Shown one piece after another: positions 1-7,839 of a stretch of 64,000 nucleotides of DNA (the first letter of the stretch is position 1; the number at the start of each line of letters is the position of its first letter). The stretch is from Salaquimonas sp041736675 (lineage in GTDB: Bacteria; Pseudomonadota; Alphaproteobacteria; Rhizobiales; Rhizobiaceae), in contig JBGSTD010000047.1 in NCBI GenBank assembly GCA_041736675.1, positions 124,001-188,000 of the forward strand, written 5' to 3'. The position numbers were made by a program, and so were the translations under genes. Under the pieces are notes generated by a model. The model saw only the letters and a program-made list of their open reading frames with translations. It had not been told where the DNA came from and searched no databases.

Positions 1-624
1 TCAGACGAACAACGCTGCCAGCATGATATTGCCATGATCACCAAATTATCGCAGATAGCCCGACAGCTTGAGAACGACCTGCAATCCTTGCCTATTCACT
101 ATACATTTGTATCTGCCAGAACTGCTGACCAGACAGAATGGAGCCGGATCACAAATTTTCTCAGATCCGACAACAGGCTTTCCGCGTTTTTGGTTCCTGG
201 TGTAACGATGGCCGACTATCAGAAAATGGACAGTCCCATTCGGACCCGTTTTCTTGAACTCAAGGAACTCGGTTTCGAACTGGCTCTTGACGCATGCGAA
301 GGGCTGAAGGCGATAACGAAGATCGTTCAGCAGAAACGCTTTTCCACATTCAGAATTCCGGCCGATCAACTACTGGGCTATGCCACGATTGAGGGGCAAA
401 GGGCCGCAGAACTGCTTCTTGACCAAATCGGTTTGGCAGACAAAGACAGCGGGAAAAATACAGCGATCATTGCGACAGGGATTGCAGCAGAACACGAGGC
501 GCTCAATCTGATGGACCTCAACATTCTTTCAGGTCAGGGGGATTTTCTGTCTCCTGCCCGCACAATCAGGCTGCAAGCGAAAGTACACGGCAACGCCGAA
601 ATTGGAACCGGAAACGAATTCTGA
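1..624 (+). CDS. Degenerate EAL-domain protein, C-terminal part (partial)
   Basis: The reading frame is open from base 1, so the gene starts upstream of the window; the first ATG at 34 is probably internal. The last ~110 residues resemble the C-terminal half of an EAL (cyclic-di-GMP phosphodiesterase) domain: a hydrophobic strand ending ELALDACEG where active enzymes have a DDFG-type motif, then a GIAAEHEALNLMDLNILSGQGDF stretch matching the usual 'E-ETEEQL-L-LG-D-GQGYLFSRP' end. The second Asp of the DDFG motif and the aromatic residue are missing, so I infer a non-catalytic domain that may bind rather than hydrolyse c-di-GMP. The stop is 209 bp before groES, with the CIRCE operator between them, so it is not part of the groESL unit. 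Confidence 0.6.
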   Translation, partial: SDEQRCQHDIAMITKLSQIARQLENDLQSLPIHYTFVSARTADQTEWSRITNFLRSDNRLSAFLVPGVTMADYQKMDSPIRTRFLELKELGFELALDACEGLKAITKIVQQKRFSTFRIPADQLLGYATIEGQRAAELLLDQIGLADKDSGKNTAIIATGIAAEHEALNLMDLNILSGQGDFLSPARTIRLQAKVHGNAEIGTGNEF

Positions 625-728
625 ATTGAAAGCATTTCCAGCGCGGGACATCATCGATTTCAAAAAAAATCCCGATTGATCCGGTCAACTCATTGACATC
701 AGGGCCAAGGCTCCTTATCTCACCCTTG

Positions 729-755
729 CTAGCACTCTACACGATAGAGTGCTAA
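729..755 (+). promoter_or_regulatory. CIRCE operator (HrcA binding site)
   Basis: CTAGCACTC, nine spacer bases, then GAGTGCTAA: an almost perfect match to the CIRCE inverted repeat (TTAGCACTC-N9-GAGTGCTAA). It lies 78 bp before the groES start codon. By established knowledge HrcA represses groESL through this element and heat releases it. Confidence 0.95.
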
Positions 756-833
756 AGCGTTCAAGCCCTGCTTTCCACTGAAAAACAGATATGGAGAAGC
801 AGGTAAATCGTTCAGAAAATTGGGAAATTAACG

Positions 834-1130
834 ATGGCTAAAATGAACTTTCGTCCGCTGCATGACCGTGTTGTTGTGCGCAGAATTGAATCCGAAGAAA
901 AAACAAAGGGCGGCATCATCATTCCTGATACAGCCCAGGAAAAGCCTTCCGAAGGCGAAATCGTTGCTGTGGGCTCTGGTGCCCGCGATGAAAGCGGCAA
1001 GATCGTAGCGCTCGACGTAAAAGTAGGCGACCGCGTTCTGTTCGGCAAATGGTCGGGCACAGAAGTCAAGGTCGGCGGCCAGGACGTGCTGATCATGAAA
1101 GAATCCGACATCATGGGCGTAATCGGCTAA
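834..1130 (+). CDS. groES: Co-chaperonin GroES (Hsp10)
   Basis: 98 residues, the normal GroES length, starting MAKMNFRPLHDRVVVRRIE and containing the mobile-loop segment EEKTKGGIIIPDTAQEKP that contacts GroEL. It forms the heptameric lid of the cytosolic GroEL folding chamber. It sits 78 bp downstream of the CIRCE element and 78 bp upstream of groEL, so the two form the classic heat-inducible bicistron. Confidence 0.98.
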   Translation: MAKMNFRPLHDRVVVRRIESEEKTKGGIIIPDTAQEKPSEGEIVAVGSGARDESGKIVALDVKVGDRVLFGKWSGTEVKVGGQDVLIMKESDIMGVIG

Positions 1131-1208
1131 TTGCTGCGTCCCTGACTATTCAATTTATCAATTAAACCCTGGGTGTGCAGAAGATGCCACCCGACATAGG
1201 AGCAGAAA

Positions 1209-2849
1209 ATGGCTGCAAAAGAAGTCAAATTCGGCCTGGAAGCCCGCGATAAAATGTTGCGCGGCGTAGATATCCTTGCCAACGCTGTAAAAGTGACACT
1301 TGGCCCGAAAGGCCGTAACGTTGTCATCGACAAATCCTTCGGCGCACCGCGCATCACCAAAGACGGTGTGACTGTTGCCAAGGAAATCGAACTTGAAGAC
1401 AAGTTTGAAAACATGGGCGCCCAGATGGTGCGTGAAGTTGCCTCCAAAACCAACGATATCGCTGGTGACGGAACAACCACAGCAACCGTTCTTGCCCAGG
1501 CAATCGTTCGCGAAGGAGCAAAGGCTGTTGCCGTCGGCTTCAATCCGATGGATCTCAAGCGCGGTATTGACATGGCCGTTTCAGAAGTCGTTGCCGACCT
1601 CCTGAAAAAGGCCAAGAAAATCAAGACCTCTGAAGAAGTTGCCCAGGTGGGTACAATTTCTGCAAACGGCGAAAAAGAAATCGGCGAAATGATCGCTTCT
1701 GCCATGCAGCGCGTCGGCAACGAAGGCGTCATCACTGTTGAAGAAGCCAAGACAGCCGAAACTGAACTCGAAGTCGTTGAAGGCATGCAGTTTGACCGCG
1801 GTTACCTGTCCCCTTATTTCGTGACTAACCTTGAAAAAATGATCGCAAGCCTTGATGATCCATACATCCTGCTGCACGAGAAAAAACTCTCGAACCTGCA
1901 GGCGATGCTGCCAATTCTGGAAGCTGTTGTTCAGTCATCCCGTCCGCTGCTGATCATCGCAGAAGACGTTGAAGGCGAAGCCCTTGCAACGCTGGTTGTC
2001 AACAAGCTGCGCGGCGGCCTGAAAATTGCTGCTGTCAAGGCTCCTGGTTTCGGCGACCGCCGCAAGGCAATGCTGGAAGACATCGCTGTTCTGACCGGTG
2101 GTCAGGTAATTTCCGAAGACCTCGGCATCAAACTGGAAAACGTTACCCTCGACATGCTTGGCACTGCCAAGAAGATCGAAATCTCGAAAGAGAACACCAC
2201 GATCGTTGACGGTTCCGGCAAGAAAAAAGAGATCGAAGGCCGCGTCAACCAGATCAAGGCCCAGATCGAGGAAACCTCGTCTGACTATGACAAGGAAAAA
2301 CTGCAGGAACGTCTGGCGAAACTGGCTGGCGGTGTTGCCGTTATCCGTATCGGCGGCGCAACCGAAGTTGAAGTCAAGGAACGCAAGGACCGCGTTGACG
2401 ATGCGCTGAACGCTACCCGTGCTGCGGTTGAAGAAGGCATTGTTCCAGGCGGCGGTACTGCGCTTTTGCGTGCTTCCATCTCGATCACTTCCAAAGGTGT
2501 CAACGACGCCCAGGAAGCAGGCATCAACATCGTTCGCCGCGCGCTGCAGGCTCCTTGCCGCCAGATCGCAACGAATGCCGGTGAAGAAGCCTCTATCGTT
2601 ATCGGCAAGATCCTGGACGCCAACAAAGCCAATTTCGGCTTCAACGCCCAGACAGCCGAATATGGCGACATGATCACCATGGGTATTGTCGATCCGGTCA
2701 AAGTGGTTCGCACCGCTCTGCAGGACGCAGCCTCAATCGCCGGCCTACTCGTCACTACAGAATGCATGATTGCCGAAGCTCCGAAGAAAGAGTCCGGCGG
2801 CGGCATGCCTGACATGGGCGGAATGGGCGGCATGGGCGGCATGATGTAA
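1209..2849 (+). CDS. groEL: Chaperonin GroEL (Hsp60)
   Basis: 546 residues with all chaperonin landmarks: the ATP-binding GDGTTTATVLAQAI segment near residue 87, LKRGIDMAV, EGIVPGGGTALLRA near residue 405, and the Gly/Met-rich tail ending GGMGGMM. It encapsulates unfolded proteins with GroES in the cytosol. The start follows an AGGAG-like ribosome site (ACATAGGAGCAGAAA). The 3' end is notable: the last codons (GGCGGCATGATGTAAGAA) recur twice downstream inside a longer repeated block (see the repeats at 2881 and 3065). Confidence 0.98.
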   Translation: MAAKEVKFGLEARDKMLRGVDILANAVKVTLGPKGRNVVIDKSFGAPRITKDGVTVAKEIELEDKFENMGAQMVREVASKTNDIAGDGTTTATVLAQAIVREGAKAVAVGFNPMDLKRGIDMAVSEVVADLLKKAKKIKTSEEVAQVGTISANGEKEIGEMIASAMQRVGNEGVITVEEAKTAETELEVVEGMQFDRGYLSPYFVTNLEKMIASLDDPYILLHEKKLSNLQAMLPILEAVVQSSRPLLIIAEDVEGEALATLVVNKLRGGLKIAAVKAPGFGDRRKAMLEDIAVLTGGQVISEDLGIKLENVTLDMLGTAKKIEISKENTTIVDGSGKKKEIEGRVNQIKAQIEETSSDYDKEKLQERLAKLAGGVAVIRIGGATEVEVKERKDRVDDALNATRAAVEEGIVPGGGTALLRASISITSKGVNDAQEAGINIVRRALQAPCRQIATNAGEEASIVIGKILDANKANFGFNAQTAEYGDMITMGIVDPVKVVRTALQDAASIAGLLVTTECMIAEAPKKESGGGMPDMGGMGGMGGMM

Positions 2850-2880
2850 GAATTGCCTCTGGCAATTCGGCATCATAAAG

Positions 2881-2945
2881 GCGCCCATCATATCAATTGG
2901 TTTGGCCCCGCTATAGCGGGCCAAACTGGCGGAATGATGTAAGAA
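2881..2945 (+). repeat. groEL 3'-end repeat, copy A
   Basis: A block running from GCGCCCATCATATCAATTGG through a hairpin (GTTTGGCCCCGC/GCGGGCCAAAC, one bulged C) and ending GGCGGAATGATGTAAGAA. Its final 18 bases repeat the groEL stop region (GGCGGCATGATGTAAGAA) with one change. Copy B lies at 3065-3127. Confidence 0.85.
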
Positions 2946-2946
2946 A

Positions 2947-2999
2947 GTTCAAATCGCACGTTGAGGGAGCGACCAGCGACCGAAGCGCAAGATTTGAAC
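2947..2999 (+). repeat. Inverted repeat (stem-loop) between the groEL repeat copies
   Basis: GTTCAAATC at 2947-2955 pairs perfectly with GATTTGAAC at 2991-2999 around a 35-base loop. It lies between the two groEL-tail repeats. It has no T-run, so it may act as an mRNA-stabilising stem rather than a terminator. Confidence 0.6.
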
Positions 3000-3036
3000 C
3001 AACAAAAACATCATAAAGCTTTGTGCTTTTTATCAA

Positions 3037-3061
3037 GGGCGGTCTTCGGATCGCCCTTTTT
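3037..3061 (+). terminator. Rho-independent terminator after groEL repeat A
   Basis: GGGCGGTC-TTCG-GATCGCCC followed by TTTTT. The stem has one G-T wobble and the loop is TTCG. A second near-identical terminator follows at 3233-3257, so the groESL transcript has two stop points. Confidence 0.85.
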
Positions 3062-3064
3062 CAT

Positions 3065-3127
3065 GCGCCCATCATATCAATTGGTTTGGCCCCGCAAGCG
3101 GGCCAAACTGGCGGCATGATGTAAGAA
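3065..3127 (+). repeat. groEL 3'-end repeat, copy B
   Basis: Second copy of the block at 2881-2945, nearly identical, with a 2-base loop (AA) in place of TATA in the hairpin and the original GGCGGCATGATGTAAGAA end. Another perfect stem (CCGTTTTTGC/GCAAAAACGG, 3129-3151) follows directly. Confidence 0.85.
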
Positions 3128-3232
3128 CCCGTTTTTGCTTTGCAAAAACGGTTCAATTTCCCGGTTCGGGAAGCCCATCAGCGGCAGGTGTGTTTGTGCA
3201 ACAAATCACCGAGAGCCTGTACTAAATGAAAA

Positions 3233-3257
3233 GGGCGATCTCCGGATCGCCCTTTTT
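3233..3257 (+). terminator. Second Rho-independent terminator after groEL
   Basis: GGGCGATC-TCCG-GATCGCCC with a perfect 8-bp stem, then TTTTT. It is the same stem as the terminator at 3037, so it was probably duplicated with the repeat. The gap 2850-3317 holds no gene that I can support. Confidence 0.9.
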
Positions 3258-3317
3258 GTTTGCCTAATGGACAATTCAAATTCCGGATATTTAAACAATC
3301 ATTTTTATTTTCGTTAC

Positions 3318-3331
3318 TTGATGCACATCAA
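3318..3331 (+). promoter_or_regulatory. FNR/FixK-type box upstream of the cytochrome genes
   Basis: TTGATGCACATCAA matches the FNR-family consensus TTGAT-N4-ATCAA exactly. It lies 75 bp before the preferred start of the diheme cytochrome gene, which suits activation under low oxygen by an FNR, FnrL or FixK regulator. An in-frame ATG at 3331 overlaps the box, which argues that translation starts further down, at 3406. Confidence 0.85.
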
Positions 3332-3405
3332 TGCATTCATTTTCAAATACTGAACTCCTGTTTTTGTTAAGTTCACCATTTTGGTTTGATTCAGGAGATA
3401 ACAAA

Positions 3406-4128
3406 ATGCGTAAAAATACATACTTTCTTACACTTTTAACAGGTTTTGCTTTTGGCATTAGCGCCATCGCTTTTTCAGGCGAGGCAGCAGCCGAAGGCAT
3501 TCAGGGATCGATTGCACGCGGCGGCAAACTGTATGACAAATGGTACAAGGTAACAAAGGCTGAGGCGCCCAGTGAATCTCATCCGCTCTACCCTGCCAGC
3601 AACGAAAAATATGCCAAGGATCCGGCAGCGAACTGGCGATGCAAGGAGTGCCACGGATGGGATGGCCTTGGTGCTGCCGGTGCCTATTCTAGCGGAAGCC
3701 ACGCCACCGGAATCAAGGGAATTGAAGGCATGAAGAATGGTGATCCGGCAGTTGTCATATCATTGTTGAAAGGTGATCATGGTTTCGGCGACAAGTTGTC
3801 AGATACAGATTTCACTGATCTGGCAAACTTCGTTGTGTCCGGCCAAATTGACTTTGCCCCCTATATAGATGCTGAAGCCAAGGCCTCCAAAGGTGACGCA
3901 GCCCAGGGCAAGGAAGTTTATGAAACCATGTGCATCGGCTGCCATGGCTCTGAAGGAAAGCTTCCCAAGGAAATGCCGCCGCTTGGCTCGCTCATGGGCA
4001 ATCCGTGGGAGATCATGCACAAGGTGCTCAATGGTCAACCGGGAGAGGCCATGCCTGCACTGCGTGCTATCGACCACAAGGTGACAGCTGACGTTCTGGC
4101 CTATTTGGCAACCCTGCCGAAGGAATAA
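3406..4128 (+). CDS. Periplasmic diheme cytochrome c
   Basis: 240 residues from ATG 3406, chosen because CAGGAG lies just upstream and a clean signal peptide (MRKNTYFLTLL...GEAAAE, about residues 1-29) follows; an ATG 75 bp earlier overlaps the FNR box. There are two haem c sites, CKECH at 79-83 and CIGCH at 176-180, one in each of two cytochrome c domains. The second domain has the usual C-terminal Met region (EAMPALRAID). It probably carries electrons in the periplasm. It is followed 80 bp later by a NapC/NirT-type tetraheme protein, so the two likely exchange electrons with the quinone pool. No terminal reductase gene is adjacent. The partner and exact reaction are unknown. Confidence 0.85.
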   Translation: MRKNTYFLTLLTGFAFGISAIAFSGEAAAEGIQGSIARGGKLYDKWYKVTKAEAPSESHPLYPASNEKYAKDPAANWRCKECHGWDGLGAAGAYSSGSHATGIKGIEGMKNGDPAVVISLLKGDHGFGDKLSDTDFTDLANFVVSGQIDFAPYIDAEAKASKGDAAQGKEVYETMCIGCHGSEGKLPKEMPPLGSLMGNPWEIMHKVLNGQPGEAMPALRAIDHKVTADVLAYLATLPKE

Positions 4129-4208
4129 CGACACCTGATCAAACGTCCCCGATGTCGGCAGCGCCTGCTGTCGGCATCCGGGATATTTCATGCACAAGGA
4201 CACAATAA

Positions 4209-4802
4209 ATGGCAAATCCGGTCAAGGGAATTGTACGCTGGCTGCTTCGTCCAGGCACGATTGCAGCACAGTTGGTCATTCTGGTTTTAAGCTTTACTGC
4301 GGGTATCATTTTCTGGGGCGGATTCAATACGGCGATGGAGGCCACCAATACGCTCGAGTTCTGCGTATCGTGCCATGAAATGCGCGATACGGTCTATGTA
4401 GAATACAAGGAATCCATTCACTACAAGAACGCGTCGGGCGTACGTGCAAGTTGCCCTGATTGCCATGTACCTCACGAGTGGATTCCAAAGATCATTCGCA
4501 AGATTCAGGCTTCAAACGAGCTTTGGCACAAATTCCGGGGAACCATTGATACACCGGAAAAATTCGAGGCAAAGCGGCTGGAACTGGCAACCCATGTATG
4601 GGACTCGATGAAGAAAACGGACTCCCGTGAATGCCGTAATTGCCACAGTTTCGAAGCCATGAATTTCGAACACCAACGTGCGAGGTCGCGTGAAAAAATG
4701 CAGCCTGTGGCTCTTGGGACAGACTTGTCGGGTGGCTCAACCTGCATCGATTGCCACAAGGGTATTGCGCACAAACTGCCGAAAGTCGAACGGGATGACT
4801 GA
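4209..4802 (+). CDS. NapC/NirT-family membrane-anchored tetraheme cytochrome c
   Basis: 197 residues, the usual NapC/NirT size. One N-terminal membrane anchor (about residues 18-38) is followed by four haem c sites: CVSCH (52-56), CPDCH (82-86), CRNCH (142-146) and CIDCH (179-183). This family oxidises quinol in the membrane and passes electrons to periplasmic reductases or cytochromes. The gene lies 80 bp after the diheme cytochrome and presumably shares its FNR-type promoter. None of napA, napB, nirS or torA follows; the next 790 bp hold repeats and no convincing gene. The specific symbol is left open because the partner enzyme is missing. Confidence 0.9.
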   Translation: MANPVKGIVRWLLRPGTIAAQLVILVLSFTAGIIFWGGFNTAMEATNTLEFCVSCHEMRDTVYVEYKESIHYKNASGVRASCPDCHVPHEWIPKIIRKIQASNELWHKFRGTIDTPEKFEAKRLELATHVWDSMKKTDSRECRNCHSFEAMNFEHQRARSREKMQPVALGTDLSGGSTCIDCHKGIAHKLPKVERDD

Positions 4803-5175
4803 AGCTCTTGGAGAGTTAACATGAATTCGCGGGGAACAACGTTATTCAATTCAACACTGAAAATCTTATCCCCGTCCAGAATTTCCCTCCTATCATCGTC
4901 CCACTGTTTTCATGCAAGCGCCGGATTTGATATCGCCGTCGGATTTGGAGAGGGCAGCAGCGGAGCGGTATGCCGAGAGGGTTCAAATCTCAGGGGGCTT
5001 ACCTTGAGGGTTTGGCAGGACCGTGTACTGAAGAGCCTCCAGATACCAAAAATCTTCGCGCGCGGCCTGAAGGCCCGTACACAATGGTCAGACGAAAGGC
5101 GCTCAGGTCGCGTGTTTGCATCTGCTCTTTGACAAAACACTGGTGGAATCCGCCGAGTGAACATATTCACGCGCC

Positions 5176-5204
5176 GTCATCGTCGGACTTGATCTGACGA
5201 TCCA
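5176..5204 (+). repeat. Diverged rhizobial intergenic palindrome
   Basis: GTCATCGTCGGACTTGATCTG then ACGATCCA: a diverged form of the palindrome GTCATCCTCGGGCTTGACCCGAGGATCCA that is common between genes in Hyphomicrobiales. Two longer relatives follow at 5250 and 5360. Confidence 0.6.
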
Positions 5205-5249
5205 TACCCTGATCCATCCACCAAATGTGAGTTGGGAAACATCACGGAA

Positions 5250-5340
5250 TGGGTCCTCGGGTCTCTCGACATTTGCTGCGCAAAGTGTCTGCCGACCATC
5301 GACGGCGCTTCGCTTGTCTTGGTCAAGCCCGAGGATGACA
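5250..5340 (+). repeat. Rhizobial palindromic repeat with internal insert, copy 1
   Basis: Begins TGGGTCCTCGGGT and ends GGTCAAGCCCGAGGATGACA, the two halves of the common alphaproteobacterial palindrome, with about 60 bases between (including GCAAAGTGTCTGCCG and GACGGCGCTTCGCTTGTCTT). Copy 2 at 5360 carries the same insert, so this is a compound repeat rather than a chance split. Confidence 0.75.
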
Positions 5341-5359
5341 GACCAATACATCTACGCAC

Positions 5360-5470
5360 TGGGTCCTCGGTTCGGACGCCGGCCCTCTCGGCATTTGCCC
5401 AAAAAAATGGGCAAAGTGTCTGCCGCCTGCGACGGCGCTGCGCTTGTCTTGGTCAATCCCGGGGATGCCA
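5360..5470 (+). repeat. Rhizobial palindromic repeat with internal insert, copy 2
   Basis: Same organisation as the repeat at 5250: TGGGTCCTCGG, then GGCAAAGTGTCTGCCG, GACGGCGCTGCGCTTGTCTT, and GGTCAATCCCGGGGATG. The insert holds an extra hairpin (TTTGCCCAAAAAAATGGGCAAA). Confidence 0.75.
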
Positions 5471-5589
5471 ATACGAAAGCCTCAATGTGCATTTCCTGCG
5501 TCATTCATACGTGCGCCAAAATCACTTTTTGCATTTTGCCGCTGACTGCGCCAATAAGGGCGCGTTGATACTACCTGACGGGAACAAAC

Positions 5590-6528
5590 ATGAAAGCCAG
5601 CAATTCAGCCGAAACAAGCGGCAGCGGCAATTCAACCAATACGGCGCGTGTTGCCCGGCTGGCATTCTGGTCGATATTGGTTGCCTTTGTCGTGATGGGC
5701 ATCAAGTTTGCCGCATGGTGGATCACCGGGTCTGTGGCGCTGTTTTCAGATGCGCTCGAATCCATCGTCAATGTCATCGCCTCGCTGATTGCCTGGTTTG
5801 CCATCCGCATCAGCCACAAGCCGGCGGACGACAACCACCGGTACGGCCACCAGAAAGCGGAATATTTTTCTGCTGTTATGGAAGGTGTTCTTGTGGTGCT
5901 TGCCGCGCTGGCTATCTTCTACAGTGCAGGCCTGGCGCTGATGGCGAGCACTGCCATTGTCCAACCGGTTGAGGGCATGGTCATCAATGGCGTCGCGGCA
6001 GCGATCAATGCCTGGTGGGCCTGGCTGCTGATCAAGGCCGGACGCGAGGAAAGGTCGCCCGCGCTGCAGGCGGACGGCCAGCACATTCGCGCCGATGTCG
6101 TGACCTCGATTGGTGTTCTAGCCGGTCTTGGCCTTGCGATTGCCACCGGATGGTATTTTCTCGATGCTGTGCTGGCGATCATTGTCGGCATCAATGTTCT
6201 TTACGAAGGCTGGAAGGTTATTTCCGCTTCGGTCGGCGGGCTGATGGACACATCGCTTGATCTTAACGAAGCCGAACTGATCGAAAAGACCATCCTTGCC
6301 CATGCGGGCGGCGCAATTGAAGTCCACGACATCAAGACGCGGGTGGCGGGGCCTGTTTCCTATGTGGAGTTTCACATGGTGGTGGACGGCAAAATGAGCG
6401 TCAAGGATGCGCATGACATCTGCGACCGGATTGAACTTGAAATCAATTCGGTTGTCAGCGGCGCCAAGACCACCATCCATGTCGAACCCGATCACAAGAA
6501 GAAAAATGTCGGTTTGATCATTCCCTGA
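5590..6528 (+). CDS. Cation diffusion facilitator (FieF-like metal exporter)
   Basis: 312 residues with six membrane segments and a C-terminal cytosolic domain, the CDF layout. The loop PADDNHRYGHQKAE matches the FieF signature PADDNHSFGHGKAE nearly exactly. TM5 carries the metal-site motif HxxxD (HIRAD), and TM2 carries SDALESIVN with Asp and Glu ligand candidates. The C-terminal domain (about 215-300) has the ferredoxin-like fold motifs VHDIKTRVAGPVSYVEFHMVVD and ends in an acidic/His region. It exports divalent metal (Fe, Zn or Mn; not decidable here) by proton antiport across the inner membrane. It starts at ATG 5590 after GGGAA and stands alone. Confidence 0.9.
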   Translation: MKASNSAETSGSGNSTNTARVARLAFWSILVAFVVMGIKFAAWWITGSVALFSDALESIVNVIASLIAWFAIRISHKPADDNHRYGHQKAEYFSAVMEGVLVVLAALAIFYSAGLALMASTAIVQPVEGMVINGVAAAINAWWAWLLIKAGREERSPALQADGQHIRADVVTSIGVLAGLGLAIATGWYFLDAVLAIIVGINVLYEGWKVISASVGGLMDTSLDLNEAELIEKTILAHAGGAIEVHDIKTRVAGPVSYVEFHMVVDGKMSVKDAHDICDRIELEINSVVSGAKTTIHVEPDHKKKNVGLIIP

Positions 6529-6636
6529 TTTGCAGCAATTGGTCCGCAAAAGGTGAACGCAGCGTTCGTTATACTTTGGTAGAATTGAACAAACGGGCGG
6601 GATAAAAGGCCCTTTCAATCCATCAAGGGAAAACAA

Positions 6637-7059
6637 ATGAACAACAATGTCACTCTGCTTATCGGCCGTATTCTGCTTTCAGCCATGTTTATCATGGCTG
6701 GCGTTACAAAACTGCCGGACATTTCACAAACTGCAGGCATGATTGCCAATGCCGGTCTTCCTGCATCTGCAATCCTCGCTTACCTCGCCGCAGCATTCGA
6801 AATCATCGCCGGGCTTTGCATCCTTATCGGCTTCCAGACAAAAATCACAGCCTATTTGCTGGCGCTGTTTTGCCTGTTTACCGCCTTCATGTTCCACAGT
6901 GGCGCGATCAACATTCCTGATTTTCCTGAACAGGCAAATGGAATGCTCTCCATGTTCAATTTGCTGATGATGTTGAAAAACATCACCATTGCAGGCGGAT
7001 TTCTTGTTCTGGCTGCCTCGGGCCCCGGCGCAATTTCCGTGGATGGCCGCAGGAAATAA
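6637..7059 (+). CDS. DoxX-family membrane protein
   Basis: 140 residues with four membrane segments, starting at ATG 6637 after AAGGGAAAA. The N-terminal LIGRILLSAMFIMAGVTKL is the typical DoxX opening, followed by the conserved FEIIAGLCILIGFQTK of the second helix. DoxX proteins are small integral membrane proteins linked to redox or thiol stress in several bacteria; the substrate is unknown. It ends at a bidirectional terminator shared with the convergent hisG. Confidence 0.9.
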   Translation: MNNNVTLLIGRILLSAMFIMAGVTKLPDISQTAGMIANAGLPASAILAYLAAAFEIIAGLCILIGFQTKITAYLLALFCLFTAFMFHSGAINIPDFPEQANGMLSMFNLLMMLKNITIAGGFLVLAASGPGAISVDGRRK

Positions 7060-7099
7060 TTCCCAACTGCACTGGCGAACCCACTTCGTTGGACAAAAG

Positions 7100-7139
7100 A
7101 ACCACCGGTTCGCATGTGCGTTCCGGTGGTTTTATTTTT
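7100..7139 (+). terminator. Bidirectional terminator between doxX and hisG
   Basis: ACCACCGG at 7101-7108 pairs with CCGGTGGT at 7123-7130, then TTTTATTTTT on the plus strand. It also overlaps the hisG stop codon (TAA, 7132-7134 minus). Confidence 0.8.
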
Positions 7140-7839
7140 GAGTTGAGGACATCGAAAGAGCTGTGCAGATTTCTTTCGACAAGGCGCGGTCAGCTTTTGA
7201 AAGTTTTATCATGCGCGAGGCAATCAGATTGGCCTCGGATCTCAGGATCACGCCGTCTGACAGGATTTTCAGATGGTTGGCTGTGAGGGTTGAGCCGGTC
7301 GAGGTGATATCGACGATGATATCTGCGGTTCCGGCGGAAGGCGCAGCTTCGGTCGCGCCGAGGCTCTCGACGATGCGATACATCGCGATGCCGTGGTCGG
7401 CAAACCAGTTTTGCGTCAACTGCCAGTATTTGGTGGCAATGCGCAACTGGCGGTGATGACGCTGGCGGAAATCTGCCGCCACATCGTCAAGATCGGCCAT
7501 GGTGTCGACATCCGCCCAGGCCTCGGGGACAGCGACCACAACATTTGCACCGCCAAAACCCAGCTTTGCCTTGAAGTCCAGAAATGCGTCCGCATTTGCA
7601 ACGCTTTCACGTGCAAGGTCTTCTCCGGTCACACCAAGGGCAATCTTTCCGGCGATGAGTTCGCGGGCAATCTCAGAGGCAGACAGAAAATGAATATCAA
7701 TTTCGGGACGGCCTTCAACCGTGCCGCGGTAAGAGCGGCTGTCCTCGGGCAAGATAATATTCAGCCCTGCCCTCGCGAAAACTTCGATCGTTTGTTCCTT
7801 CAATCGGCCTTTTGAAGGCAAGGCAATGGAAAGGGTCAT
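7132..7839 (-). CDS. hisG: ATP phosphoribosyltransferase, short catalytic subunit
   Basis: 235 residues: the short HisG form, without the C-terminal regulatory domain, which needs HisZ as partner. Visible landmarks are LSIALPSKGRLKEQT at the start and DIIVDITSTGSTLTANHLK, the PRPP-binding loop. It catalyses the first step of histidine synthesis (ATP + PRPP to phosphoribosyl-ATP) in the cytosol. Its ATG overlaps the hisZ stop by four bases (ATGA), so the two are translationally coupled. Confidence 0.96.
   Translation of the reverse strand: MTLSIALPSKGRLKEQTIEVFARAGLNIILPEDSRSYRGTVEGRPEIDIHFLSASEIARELIAGKIALGVTGEDLARESVANADAFLDFKAKLGFGGANVVVAVPEAWADVDTMADLDDVAADFRQRHHRQLRIATKYWQLTQNWFADHGIAMYRIVESLGATEAAPSAGTADIIVDITSTGSTLTANHLKILSDGVILRSEANLIASRMIKLSKADRALSKEICTALSMSSTQK

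Larger units (their letters stand above)
4803..5589. other. Gene-poor spacer with palindromic repeats, possible gene relic
   Basis: About 790 bp between the tetraheme cytochrome and the CDF exporter. A 103-codon frame (4821-5132) follows a GGAG, but its product resembles nothing I know. A second short frame near 4918-5005 reads PDLISPSDLERAAAERYAERV, which looks protein-like, then stops. I suspect a decayed downstream gene, overrun by the rhizobial palindromic repeats at 5176, 5250 and 5360. This is a weak inference. Confidence 0.35.

Noticed and set aside
3135..3353. 72-codon plus-strand frame after the groEL repeats
   Set aside because: It runs through a terminator and stem-loop region and has no protein family pattern; it also overlaps the FNR box.
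3331..3405. Upstream ATG for the diheme cytochrome
   Set aside because: The ATG sits on the FNR box and would put 25 residues before the signal peptide; the ATG at 3406 has a good ribosome site.
4821..5132. 103-codon frame after the tetraheme cytochrome
   Set aside because: It follows a GGAG but the product is unlike any protein I know and overlaps repeats; it is kept only as a possible relic.
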